From positions 1 through 36,232 of the forward strand of contig JAEZLG010000094.1 of the NCBI GenBank assembly GCA_023435855.1: DNA of 36,232 nucleotides. Direction: 5' to 3'. This DNA comes from Bacillota bacterium. GTDB lineage: Bacteria; Bacillota; Clostridia; Christensenellales; CAG-138. Of the stretch, positions 21,510 to 28,642 are shown piece by piece. The position numbers and the translations under genes were made by a program. The notes under the pieces are model-generated. The model saw only the letters and a list, made by a program, of their open reading frames with translations. It was not told where the DNA came from and did not search any database. Positions within the stretch are counted from its first letter, which is position 1. Each line of letters begins with the position of its first letter.

Positions 21510-22100
21510 ATGAAGAATATCTGCGTGTTTGGCGCGTCGAGCAGCCGTATCGACCAAAAGTATATCGACTGCGCTGCCGAGCTTGGTCGTCTCTTGGCCG
21601 AAAACGGTTTTGGTCTTGTGTTTGGCGGTGGGCGCGTAGGTCTGATGGGCGCGGTCGCACAAAGCGTACATATGAACGGTGGTCATATAACCGGTGTGAT
21701 CCCCGAAAAACTTAACCAACCCGGCATTGCCTACGAGAGCTGCGATGAGCTGATTGTCACCGCCACCATGCACGAGCGAAAGGCTGCTATGGAGCGCAGG
21801 AGCGATGGCTTTGTTGTGCTGCCCGGCGGTTACGGCACGCTCGAGGAGCTTCTGGAGGTGCTCACGCTCATACAGCTTGGGTATTTAAGTGCGCCGGTCG
21901 TGCTGTTAAACCTTGACGGCTATTATGATGCGTTGATGGAACAGCTTAAGGTCTGCGTGGACGCGCGCTTCACCCACCCCGCCTACCTCGGGGTATTTTG
22001 CAGCGCCGCAACTGCGAGTGAGGCGGTCAAAAAGCTCTTAAGCTATAAGCCCCCCGACCTTCCCGACAAAATGGAGGATGCATTAAAACGACATGAATGA
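21510..22100 (+). CDS. LOG family protein (cytokinin riboside 5'-monophosphate phosphoribohydrolase-like)
   Basis: Rossmann-fold enzyme of 196 aa. LOG proteins release the free base from N6-substituted nucleoside monophosphates, or from AMP, in the cytoplasm; they were long annotated as lysine decarboxylases. The family signature PGGYGTLEELLEVLTLIQLG (about 108-127) is intact, with the upstream catalytic Arg in ERKAAMERRSDGFVVLPGG and the N-terminal VFGASSSRIDQKYID and FGGGRVGLMGAV phosphate-binding loops. GAGG lies about 15 bases before the ATG, with GAAGG nearer. The next gene starts 8 bases before this stop, so the two are co-translated. Specific substrate unknown. Confidence 0.92.
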   Translation: MKNICVFGASSSRIDQKYIDCAAELGRLLAENGFGLVFGGGRVGLMGAVAQSVHMNGGHITGVIPEKLNQPGIAYESCDELIVTATMHERKAAMERRSDGFVVLPGGYGTLEELLEVLTLIQLGYLSAPVVLLNLDGYYDALMEQLKVCVDARFTHPAYLGVFCSAATASEAVKKLLSYKPPDLPDKMEDALKRHE

Positions 22101-22494
22101 AAAAATAAATAGTTGCATTATGGTTTGCGTTACGGGGCAAAAAAGTTGCGATAGGCTTATCAACCGAGGGATCGAGCGTAGCCTTAACACGATTCCTATA
22201 CACGTTGTGCATTGCGTCGAGACCGGGCGCAATTTTTTAGGCTCTCCCTATGAGGCGGACGCAATCGAGTACCTTTTCACCGCCGCGCAGGTAGCGGGTG
22301 CTGAGCTAAACCTCCTTCGCGCGGACGACGTGGACGATGCCCTCGTAGGTTACGCCAAGGATAACGGTGTGACACTTATCGTAATGGGTGCTGCTTCCGA
22401 GCGCAAACGCAATACAGGTGACGACATCACGATGCGATTGCAAAGAAGGCTCCCGGATGTAGAATTCGATATTGTGGATGGCCCGCAGGAGTAA
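22093..22494 (+). CDS. Universal stress protein domain protein (UspA-like)
   Basis: Small Rossmann-like protein of 133 aa. The start CIMVCVTGQKSCDRLINRG, the middle AIEYLFTAAQVAGAELNLLRADDVDDALVGYAKDNGV and the final strand LIVMGAASERKR resemble the UspA-type domain found in KdpD histidine kinases. The usual ATP-binding G-x2-G-x9-G-S/T motif is not clear, so nucleotide binding is uncertain. The ATG at 22093 overlaps the LOG gene by 8 bases, a sign of translational coupling, and a terminator follows the stop. An isolated domain of this kind is often a small cytoplasmic regulator; its partner here is unknown. Confidence 0.75.
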   Translation: MNEKINSCIMVCVTGQKSCDRLINRGIERSLNTIPIHVVHCVETGRNFLGSPYEADAIEYLFTAAQVAGAELNLLRADDVDDALVGYAKDNGVTLIVMGAASERKRNTGDDITMRLQRRLPDVEFDIVDGPQE

Positions 22495-22520
22495 CAAAGC
22501 AATTATAACGTTCAATAATT

Positions 22521-22557
22521 GAAACAACATCGCTCAGGCGGTGTTGTTTCGCTTTTT
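22521..22557 (+). terminator. Intrinsic terminator after the LOG/Usp pair
   Basis: GAAACAACATCGC (22521-22533) and GCGGTGTTGTTTC (22538-22550) make a 13-bp stem with one T-G wobble and a TCAG loop, followed by GCTTTTTC. Confidence 0.88.
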
Positions 22558-22592
22558 CGCTTCCACGAATGTTTTTTCTTTTTGCCGCAATA

Positions 22593-22601
22593 TGATATAA
22601 T
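22593..22601 (+). promoter_or_regulatory. Extended -10 promoter for pepF
   Basis: TGATATAAT (22593-22601) is an extended -10 box (TGn plus perfect TATAAT). The -35 region is a T-run (TTTTTC), so recognition probably depends on the extended element. It lies 54 bases before the pepF ATG. Confidence 0.55.
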
Positions 22602-22655
22602 TTAAAAAAGGCAATACTTGAGGCAAAAGGAAAATATTCCAACGGAGGTAGCGCA

Positions 22656-24434
22656 ATGGAGCTTAAGGTACGCAAGGACATGAACCCTCAATACATGTGG
22701 GATTTCTCCCATATATTCCCGAATAAGCAGGCATGGGAGACCTCCTATCAGGCCGTTTGGGCGGATATTGACACGCTCACAGCGCTTGAAGGCACGCTCG
22801 GTGAGAGTGCGCAAAGCCTTAAAAATGCGCTTGATCAGGTTTTTGCCGTGTCGGAAAAGGCGGAGCTTACGTATCTTTATGCTTCGCTTCACAAAAGCGG
22901 CGACAACGGCGATGCGGAGTACCAGGCCATGGAAGATCGCTGCATACGCCTTGTGACCAAGCTTGAAACGGCACTTGCGTTTTTAACACCGGAGCTTCTC
23001 TCTATCCCCGAGGCGACGCTTCATGCATTTATGGCCGACGAGAGCCTTAAGACCTACCGCCATTATGTGGAAGATACCACCCGTGCCCGCGCACATACGC
23101 TCGATACCGGGCGCGAAAGGATGCTCGCCATGCTGGGTGAAGCCGCGCAGGCACCTTCTAATGCATTTTCCATGCTTGAAAGTGTAGATATGACTTTCCC
23201 CGCCATTACGGACGAAAAGGGGGAAAAAGTAACGCTTACACACGGCAATTTCAGCGTGTTCCGCGAAAGCTCGGACCGCCGCGTCCGCAAGGAGGCGTTT
23301 GAGACATACTTTAATGAGTTCCGCCGCTACCTCAATACATTTACCGCCACGTATGCGGGCAGCGTGAAGTTCGACCAGTATTTTGCCGATGTAAGAAATT
23401 ACCCGAGCGCCTGCGAGGCAGCACTCTTTAAGAGCAATGTGCCTATAAGCGTGTACGACAGCCTCGTTAAAGCGGTGCATGAGAGCCTACCCACCATGCG
23501 CTCCTATCTCGATCTTCGTAAGCGGGCCTTAAAGGTAGACGAGCTCCATCTTTACGATCTTTACTGCCCGATGGTGGACGACGTGGAGTTTAAAATCCCG
23601 TTTGCTCAGAGTAAGGCCATCATCCTTGAGGCATTGGCACCGCTAGGAGCCGATTACCGTAAGCTCTTAGAAAGAGCATACGACGAAAATTGGATGGACG
23701 TATACGAGAATAAGGGCAAGACCACCGGTGCGTTTTCCTGCGGCGTGTACGGCGTACATCCCTATGTGTTGTTAAACTACACCGATACGCTCGATGACGT
23801 ATTTACCGTAGCACATGAGCTCGGCCACGCCATGCACTCGTATTACTCAAGCGATGCGCAGGATTATGCAAACCACAACTATACAATACTCGTTGCGGAG
23901 GTCGCCTCCACCGTGAACGAGGTGCTTCTGCTTAAGCATCTTTTAAAGAAGGAAACGGACAAAAAGCGCAAAGCGTACATCTTAAACCATTTTCTTGAGG
24001 GCTTCCGCACCACGGTGTTCCGCCAGGTGTTGTTTGCGGAGTTTGAGCGCCGCGCGCACGATATGGCGCAAGCGGGCGAGCCGCTCACGGGCGAAGCGCT
24101 CAACAAGCTCTACCGCGATCTTAATGACCTTTACTACGAAGGTGCCGTAAACGACGAATACGCGGATGTCGAATGGGCGCGCATCCCGCATTTCTACAAC
24201 GCCTTCTATGTGTACCAGTACGCTACGGGATTTTCGAGCGCTGTGAATATCGCAAGCCGCATTCTTGAAACGGGGGACGCAAGCGACTACCTCAAGTTCC
24301 TAACTACAGGCGGAAGCGATTATCCGCTCGAGGAGCTCAAGATTGCGGGTGTAGATCTCACCAAGCCCGATGCCGTAAAAAAGGCGATGAGCGTATTTAA
24401 GGAAACCGTTGACGAGCTTTCTAAATTACTGTAA
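22656..24434 (+). CDS. pepF: Oligoendopeptidase F (peptidase M3B)
   Basis: Cytoplasmic zinc metallopeptidase that cleaves oligopeptides of about 7-17 residues. The 592 aa match the family's usual 600. The zinc motif HELGHAMHSYYS (HExxH) is near residue 388, with the third ligand Glu in VAEVASTVNEVLL about 25 residues later. The N-terminal helical lid (YMWDFSHIFPNKQAWE, then many helices) and the C-terminal YQYATGFSSAVNIA and TGGSDYPLEELKIAGVDL blocks are typical of the M3B clade. GGAGG lies 8 bases before the ATG. Two small genes follow closely and probably share the transcript up to the terminator at 25030. Confidence 0.96.
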   Translation: MELKVRKDMNPQYMWDFSHIFPNKQAWETSYQAVWADIDTLTALEGTLGESAQSLKNALDQVFAVSEKAELTYLYASLHKSGDNGDAEYQAMEDRCIRLVTKLETALAFLTPELLSIPEATLHAFMADESLKTYRHYVEDTTRARAHTLDTGRERMLAMLGEAAQAPSNAFSMLESVDMTFPAITDEKGEKVTLTHGNFSVFRESSDRRVRKEAFETYFNEFRRYLNTFTATYAGSVKFDQYFADVRNYPSACEAALFKSNVPISVYDSLVKAVHESLPTMRSYLDLRKRALKVDELHLYDLYCPMVDDVEFKIPFAQSKAIILEALAPLGADYRKLLERAYDENWMDVYENKGKTTGAFSCGVYGVHPYVLLNYTDTLDDVFTVAHELGHAMHSYYSSDAQDYANHNYTILVAEVASTVNEVLLLKHLLKKETDKKRKAYILNHFLEGFRTTVFRQVLFAEFERRAHDMAQAGEPLTGEALNKLYRDLNDLYYEGAVNDEYADVEWARIPHFYNAFYVYQYATGFSSAVNIASRILETGDASDYLKFLTTGGSDYPLEELKIAGVDLTKPDAVKKAMSVFKETVDELSKLL

Positions 24435-24444
24435 GGAGGCATTT

Positions 24445-24756
24445 ATGCCGGATATTGATAAAAGCGCCATGCGCGCATATGTGCTCGACAAATTCATAAA
24501 AGAAGGCGATTTTGATTTCTTGAAGGCCGGCGAGCTCAATGAAATGGTGGATGCCATGATCGAGCTCGACACAGCGTATATGGACTCTCTCACGGAGGAC
24601 GCCATGTACGAAGATGACGATGCTTATGAGAAGCTCTTTACAGCCATGCAGGCTCGCTACCCGCAGTACAAGATGTACTGCATGCGCCTTGCGGAGGACT
24701 ATCTCGATTTTGCCGAGGAGTATCTTGTGAGCGTTGGCGCAATCGAATGGGAATAG
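24445..24756 (+). CDS. Small acidic protein of unknown function
   Basis: Not recognised. The 103-aa product is strongly acidic (LTEDAMYEDDDAYEKLF, LAEDYLDFAEEYL), predicted all-helical, without signal peptide or membrane segment. The ATG at 24445 has a full GTAAGGAGG site 6 bases upstream and begins 10 bases after the pepF stop; an in-frame ATG at 24409 inside pepF lacks a site. Strong start signals and tight spacing say it is a real gene of the pepF operon. It ends with TAG. Confidence 0.75.
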   Translation: MPDIDKSAMRAYVLDKFIKEGDFDFLKAGELNEMVDAMIELDTAYMDSLTEDAMYEDDDAYEKLFTAMQARYPQYKMYCMRLAEDYLDFAEEYLVSVGAIEWE

Positions 24757-24773
24757 ATAAGAGGTATAGAAGC

Positions 24774-25007
24774 ATGCGCATTAAAAATATCACGGAACCC
24801 TCCCGCTTTTTTGATGCGGTTAATGCATGCAAGGGTTCGGTGGAGCTTTTGACAGGCGAGGGAGACAGGCTTAACTTAAAATCCACACTGTGCCGCTACA
24901 TAGCCCTCACGCAGATGTTTCGGGAGGAACGCGTGTCGGAAGTGGAGCTTTCGCTGAGCGACGAAAGGGACATGGAAACCCTGAAGGAATTCCTGGTGAC
25001 AAAGTAA
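24774..25007 (+). CDS. Small HPr-like protein of unknown function
   Basis: 77 aa. The pattern VELLTGEGDRLNLKSTLCRYIALTQMF and VSEVELSLSDERDMETLKEFL resembles the second half of the HPr fold (ser-loop, helix, last strand and helix). The active-site His region of true HPr near residue 15 is not recognisable, so it would not carry phosphate in the usual way. AGAGG lies about 10 bases before the ATG at 24774, 17 bases after the previous stop. It is the last gene before a strong terminator. The fold assignment is an inference from pattern only. Confidence 0.65.
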   Translation: MRIKNITEPSRFFDAVNACKGSVELLTGEGDRLNLKSTLCRYIALTQMFREERVSEVELSLSDERDMETLKEFLVTK

Positions 25008-25029
25008 ACGCATAAAATACACAAAGTAA

Positions 25030-25071
25030 AGGCTCCGCCTCAACCGAGGCGGAGCCTATATATGTTTTTTT
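25030..25071 (+). terminator. Intrinsic terminator of the pepF operon
   Basis: AGGCTCCGCCTC (25030-25041) and GAGGCGGAGCCT (25046-25057) form a perfect 12-bp stem with an AACC loop, followed by ATATATG and seven T. It also lies at the 3' end of the convergent minus-strand gene. Confidence 0.93.
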
Positions 25072-25726
25072 ATTTGGCAACCGTCAGTGTTATAATCCTG
25101 TCTGAGCCGAGGCTTTCTTTGGTGAGGTGCGCTTCCGGCTGGCGAAGCCGATGGATGGAACAGTTTCGCGCGGCATTTAAAAACGGCAGAACACCTTTTA
25201 TCACTTCACCTAGGCGAAGGCTTGTGTCTTCGGTTTTATAATGCATGGGGATTACCACTTTGGGCTTTAGTAAGTTGCATAGCTCGAGCGCATCTTTGTG
25301 GTCGATGGTGTAATACCCGCCCACGGGTACGAGAAGTACGTCAATTGCACCTAGCTTTTTGAGCGTTTCCTCATCCGGCATAGTGCCTATGTCGCCTGCA
25401 TGCAACACGCGAATATCGTCAAGCTCCACTACATACAGCATGTTCGCACCACGTTTTTTACCCTGCACTTCATCGTGCCACCACGGTACGCCGATTAAGG
25501 TAACGTCATCAAGCTCATGTATACCTGCTTCGGTCACGCGGATAGGATCGCCTTGTGCGAGCGCAAAATTGCTATGGTCGCTATGGTCATGGCTTGAAAC
25601 CACAATATCTGCCTTCATGGGCAGTATGTGATAGCCGGTAGAGGCGTCGGGCGGATCCATCAAAATACGTACGCCGGAGCTGCCTGTCAGCAAAAAACAA
25701 GAGTGACCGTACCATTTGATCTCCAT
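25070..25726 (-). CDS. MBL-fold metal-dependent hydrolase (UPF0173-like)
   Basis: Metallo-beta-lactamase-fold protein of 218 aa, cytoplasmic. It opens MEIKWYGHSCFLL, carries the metal motif SSHDHSDHSN (HxHxDH, about 44-53), a later LHAGDIG with the bridging Asp, and IPMHYKTE with the last His. These are the features of the small COG2220/UPF0173 hydrolases related to UlaG. AAGGAGG lies 7 bases before the ATG. It is the second gene after the minus-strand promoter at 26421; 32 bases separate it from the upstream unknown gene. Substrate unknown. Confidence 0.9.
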   Translation of the reverse strand: MEIKWYGHSCFLLTGSSGVRILMDPPDASTGYHILPMKADIVVSSHDHSDHSNFALAQGDPIRVTEAGIHELDDVTLIGVPWWHDEVQGKKRGANMLYVVELDDIRVLHAGDIGTMPDEETLKKLGAIDVLLVPVGGYYTIDHKDALELCNLLKPKVVIPMHYKTEDTSLRLGEVIKGVLPFLNAARNCSIHRLRQPEAHLTKESLGSDRIITLTVAK

Positions 25727-25758
25727 GAATAGACCTCCTTAATAGGATAATTGCCGTA

Positions 25759-26388
25759 TCAGCCATTGAGCGCGTGAAGCCCTATAGATATGCAGCGTGC
25801 TGCGCATGCACCGGCTCCCCCGCTTTTTTGATAAAGCGCCATGCGCTCGCGAAGGGGGATATCCGCTCCGAAGCCGAGCGCGTGCTCTGCGGCAAGCATT
25901 AATCGAATTTTTAACGCCTTTTTATCGTTTAGCTTTTCCAATACCCCAAGCGCGCTCCAAACCATAGGACGTGTTTCTTTGGGACAACCGTCCCCGCTTT
26001 TTTTTGCCAGCATCAGCGTGCGAGAAAGCGCGTATTCGGCGCGGCTTTCTATACGCTCGGGCAGTATAGGAAGCGGGAGCTCTTCGTTTATTTGGCTTAC
26101 CGCAGCATCGAAAAACGCATCGGTCAGCGAAAAGCAAAGCCTGCCATCGCATTCAAAAACGCGCTCCACAAGTTTTACGCCGTAAAGCGTTTGCACGTGC
26201 TCGCGATTGAATGCCTGCAGTCGTAGGGCAAGAAATTCTGCGGGAATATGGTATGCGAGAGGGAGTGCGGTCGAAGCTTCGCTTGCGGCCGCCGCGCAGA
26301 AGATGTCTTTCGGAGCCGCCTCAAGCTGCGCGCCGTCATTTAATAACGCGCATAACGCCTCTTTCACCAAAGCGTATGTATTTTGCAA
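25759..26388 (-). CDS. Hypothetical protein, helical C-terminal half
   Basis: Not recognised with confidence. The 209-aa product has no signal peptide. The N-terminal half is mixed, and the C-terminal half (SRAEYALSRTLMLAKKSGD, MVWSALGVLEKLNDKKALKIRLMLAAEHAL) is a helical bundle that recalls DALR-type anticodon-binding domains, a weak impression only. The start is TTG at 26388: no ATG lies near, while GAGG is 10 bases upstream and a promoter with perfect TTGACA precedes it. It is followed by the MBL hydrolase gene in the same direction. Confidence 0.65.
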   Translation of the reverse strand: MQNTYALVKEALCALLNDGAQLEAAPKDIFCAAAASEASTALPLAYHIPAEFLALRLQAFNREHVQTLYGVKLVERVFECDGRLCFSLTDAFFDAAVSQINEELPLPILPERIESRAEYALSRTLMLAKKSGDGCPKETRPMVWSALGVLEKLNDKKALKIRLMLAAEHALGFGADIPLRERMALYQKSGGAGACAARCISIGLHALNG

Positions 26389-26420
26389 AAATATTATTCC
26401 TCTTTGCGCGGATTTACATT

Positions 26421-26449
26421 AGAGTAATAGGTTTTAGCTTCTTTGTCAA
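26421..26449 (-). promoter_or_regulatory. Promoter for the 26388 gene, with palindromic -35 region
   Basis: On the minus strand TTGACA (26449-26444) and TACTCT (26426-26421) are 17 bases apart. The -35 sits in a small odd palindrome, TTCTTTG-T-CAAAGAA on the plus strand (26440-26454), which could be an operator. Confidence 0.55.
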
Positions 26450-26494
26450 AGAAAATCATGATATATTCTTCACAAATACAAATGTCGACAAGCT

Positions 26495-27298
26495 TTACCA
26501 AATTTCGCGGTGTATTCGTGCCTCGTTATAGAGCGCGTTTTCTGCTTTAGCTTCTGCGCTTACACCGATGGCGATCAGCGCCATCGGGCGGATGTGCTCG
26601 GGCAAGGAAAAAGCTTCCGCAATGGCGCGATAAAAACCCGTTCCCTGTCTTACACCGCACCAGCAGCCGCCTAAATTTAGGGACGTTATGGCGATAAGCA
26701 TATTCTCAGCGGCCGCGCCGCAGTCGGCAAGAAGCCATTCGAGTATACCCTGCACCACTCTGTCACCACATATCACAACGGCGGCTGAAGCACTTTTCAG
26801 CATGTTCACATAGGGGCTATAGTCCGTGAGCCAATGCATTTTATCGCGATTGCGCAATACGACAAAGTGGAGCGGGCGTTTATTGCTCGCCGAAGGTGCA
26901 TTAAAGCCTGCATTTAAAATGGCGTTGAGCGCATCATCGTCGATTTGCTCGCCCGTAAACGTGCGTATACTGCGCCGCGCGGCAATGGTTTTAAGCGTAT
27001 CGTTTTTTATAAGCGTAGGGACGCCTTTATTCTGTGTTTCAGCCTCACGTGGTTCGATCTTTAAGGCGATATTTCGCGCTTCGCCTGTAATGCCGAGCTT
27101 TTTTAAAAGCGCGGCGTTAAAAAGTACACAAAAGCTTCCGCCGCCTCGTGCGAGAAGCTTCGTTTGAAAGCTTACTTTATTTATTTCACATTGCGCGTAA
27201 ATGCTGCCCTTGGGGATGGAAAATGCTTCGCGGGCGTTAAACGGGAGCATAGCTGTGACGACGTTACCGTCTTTTAGAATGTCAACAATGCATTCCAT
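26495..27298 (-). CDS. DUF1905-like domain fused to a nitroreductase-family domain
   Basis: FMN-dependent oxidoreductase fold. Residues 1 to about 88 resemble DUF1905 (VVTAMLPFNAREAF, FQTKLLARGGGSFCVLFNAALLKKLGI), a small beta-barrel seen in bacteria. From about residue 103 the nitroreductase domain begins: IAARRSIRTFTGEQIDDDALNAILNAGFNAPSASNKRPLHFVVL, with the FMN-contacting RRSxRxF and APSAxNxxP motifs, and ends CGVRQGTGFYRAIAEAFSLPEHIRPMALIAIGV. The two-domain layout is unusual. The AGGAGG site lies in the last codons of the upstream HD gene, and the ATG follows its stop by one base, so the pair is translationally coupled. The reaction (nitro compound, flavin or quinone reduction) cannot be told. 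Confidence 0.85.
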   Translation of the reverse strand: MECIVDILKDGNVVTAMLPFNAREAFSIPKGSIYAQCEINKVSFQTKLLARGGGSFCVLFNAALLKKLGITGEARNIALKIEPREAETQNKGVPTLIKNDTLKTIAARRSIRTFTGEQIDDDALNAILNAGFNAPSASNKRPLHFVVLRNRDKMHWLTDYSPYVNMLKSASAAVVICGDRVVQGILEWLLADCGAAAENMLIAITSLNLGGCWCGVRQGTGFYRAIAEAFSLPEHIRPMALIAIGVSAEAKAENALYNEARIHREIW

Positions 27299-27299
27299 A

Positions 27300-27878
27300 T
27301 CATCCCTCCTGAGGCTTTACGCCGATGTTAAGCTCGTCCGTAAAACGGCGCATGCCTTCAATGGTGCGCTCAATAACTTTTTCTAGCGGCAAATCAAGCA
27401 TTTCGCAGCCCTTTAAAATAAGGTCCCGGTCGCATTTGGCTGCAAAGCGCCTGTCTTTGAATTTTTTCATCACGCTTTTCACTTCAAGATCTAATATACC
27501 GTTTGGGCGCATAAGAGCCGTCGTCATAACGATACCCGTAAGCTCGTCCACCGTATAAAGGCTTTTTTCTAAGTTTGTCTGCGGCTCCACATCATTTCGT
27601 ATTTTATAGCCGTGTGCGAGAATGGCACGAATATCCTTCTCGTCTACATTTTCGCCCTCTAAAAGCTCCCGCACATGGTCGAGATGTTCTTCCGGGTATT
27701 TTTCAAAGTCCACATCGTGCAGGTAACCGATTGCCTCATAGTATTTGGCATTTTCGCCGAACTCTTCGGCCATAGCACCCATCGCTGCACTCACGGCAAG
27801 CGCATGCGTGAATAGATGCTTCTCGGTAACATGTTTTTCTAAGAGTACCTTCGCGCGCTCTAACGTCAATTCTGCCAT
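27300..27878 (-). CDS. HD-domain phosphohydrolase family protein
   Basis: Cytoplasmic HD-superfamily protein, 192 aa. His in LFTHALAVSAAM, the HD pair in IGYLHDVDFEKYPEEHLDH and the downstream His in ILAHGYKI and Asp in YTVDELTGIV make up the metal site. This matches the small HDIG-type hydrolases common in Clostridia, related to metal-dependent phosphohydrolases acting on nucleotides. The ATG at 27878 has GGGGG about 8 bases upstream; an in-frame ATG at 27929 has none. A promoter (27932-27960) precedes it and the nitroreductase fusion follows with no gap. Confidence 0.87.
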   Translation of the reverse strand: MAELTLERAKVLLEKHVTEKHLFTHALAVSAAMGAMAEEFGENAKYYEAIGYLHDVDFEKYPEEHLDHVRELLEGENVDEKDIRAILAHGYKIRNDVEPQTNLEKSLYTVDELTGIVMTTALMRPNGILDLEVKSVMKKFKDRRFAAKCDRDLILKGCEMLDLPLEKVIERTIEGMRRFTDELNIGVKPQEG

Positions 27879-27931
27879 ACTGTGCCCCCTGATTAGGATG
27901 GTATTGCGGTTTTTGTCCGCTTTTTTCAAAT

Positions 27932-27960
27932 AGTATAGCTTTTTTACTGTACGGAAGCAA
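27932..27960 (-). promoter_or_regulatory. Promoter for the HD/nitroreductase pair
   Basis: On the minus strand TTGCTT (27960-27955) and TATACT (27937-27932) are 17 bases apart. The leader holds a small GCGG/CCGC stem before the GGGGG site. Confidence 0.6.
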
Positions 27961-28052
27961 TAATATGCATTTCATGTCCGGTGCAATGCGGCTAAAATCG
28001 GCTGTTTCATATGCATCGGTGTAACTTTATTCGTTTTCTGCAAAAAAAGCGC

Positions 28053-28081
28053 TTGACAGAACCGCAGTGCGTATATAATAT
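28053..28081 (+). promoter_or_regulatory. Strong promoter for the small membrane protein gene
   Basis: TTGACA (28053-28058) is followed by TAATAT at 17 bases (28076-28081) or a perfect TATAAT at 15 bases (28074-28079). Confidence 0.75.
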
Positions 28082-28116
28082 ATTATTTAAATCTTGCGCG
28101 AAAGGAGCGGTGCGAA

Positions 28117-28299
28117 ATGTCGGATAAACGAATGTGTGTTCAATTAAACCATTTGTTTTTAGCCTCTGTCGCTGTGTCGGCGGTTCTTTTCGTGTCCGCG
28201 ATTTCTGCGCTTAGCATTATAAGCATTATTGGCGTACTCATTATTAGCATGCTCGTACTTGTACGCAGCAATGTTCCCGTGAGGAAACCGGTCCGATAA
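28117..28299 (+). CDS. Small membrane protein of 60 aa, unknown function
   Basis: Not recognised. The peptide has a short polar start (MSDKRMCVQLNH), two closely spaced hydrophobic stretches (LFLASVAVSAVLFVSAISAL and IISIIGVLIISMLVLV) and a basic tail (RSNVPVRKPVR). It could be one long or two short membrane helices. The start is supported by AAAGGAG about 8 bases upstream and a strong promoter, and a terminator lies 21 bases after the stop, so it is a complete single-gene unit. High-level expression of a tiny membrane protein is implied by these signals. Confidence 0.72.
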   Translation: MSDKRMCVQLNHLFLASVAVSAVLFVSAISALSIISIIGVLIISMLVLVRSNVPVRKPVR

Positions 28300-28320
28300 A
28301 GCTTATTAACAAAGCTGACT

Positions 28321-28354
28321 AAGGGCGGTCCACGGGAACGGGGGCCGCCCTTTT
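28321..28354 (+). terminator. Intrinsic terminator after the small membrane protein gene
   Basis: AAGGGCGG (28321-28328) pairs with CCGCCCTT (28345-28352), with CC/GG extending the stem inward past a bulge, followed by TTTTG. Confidence 0.8.
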
Positions 28355-28390
28355 GTATACAGAATTATAATTATTCAAGGAGATTCAACC

Positions 28391-28435
28391 ATGAAAAAGA
28401 AACTTGCCCTATTCCTCGCGCTTAAGGATCCATAA
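28391..28435 (+). pseudogene. Truncated signal-peptide-like ORF of 14 codons
   Basis: An ideal AAGGAG (28377-28382) and 8-base spacing lead into ATG and the peptide MKKKLALFLALKDP, then TAA. The first 11 residues are those of a lipoprotein signal peptide, like the start of the livJ product 250 bases downstream (MKKLLCTVLALV). The peptide breaks off at a GGATCC. It looks like the remnant of a binding-protein gene, or a short leader peptide. Between here and the livJ promoter nothing else is seen. Confidence 0.4.
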
Positions 28436-28462
28436 CGCAATTCTCAAAACGTATATTATCGC

Positions 28463-28491
28463 TTGACATGCAGGGGCATGAACACTAGAGT
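28463..28491 (+). promoter_or_regulatory. Promoter of the liv operon
   Basis: TTGACA (28463-28468) and TAGAGT (28486-28491) are exactly 17 bases apart. The leader of about 145 bases contains a GTGGC/GCCAC stem (28575-28579/28587-28591) but no recognised riboswitch. Confidence 0.65.
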
Positions 28492-28642
28492 TTAGAAAAG
28501 TCTTGAGCCGATGCTTGGTTATGTGCTTTTTTAACCGGATTGTATGCTCGGATTGTTCTGTATAAATATAAGTTGTGGCGGCTTGTGCCACCAGTTAGCT
28601 TGTATGGATAATATTTTTACAAAGATAGAGGAGAATATGATT

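Noticed and set aside
21320..21715. A 131-codon plus-strand frame overlapping the LOG gene start
   Set aside because: It overlaps the LOG gene in another frame and crosses its promoter. The LOG frame has all family motifs and a proper start.
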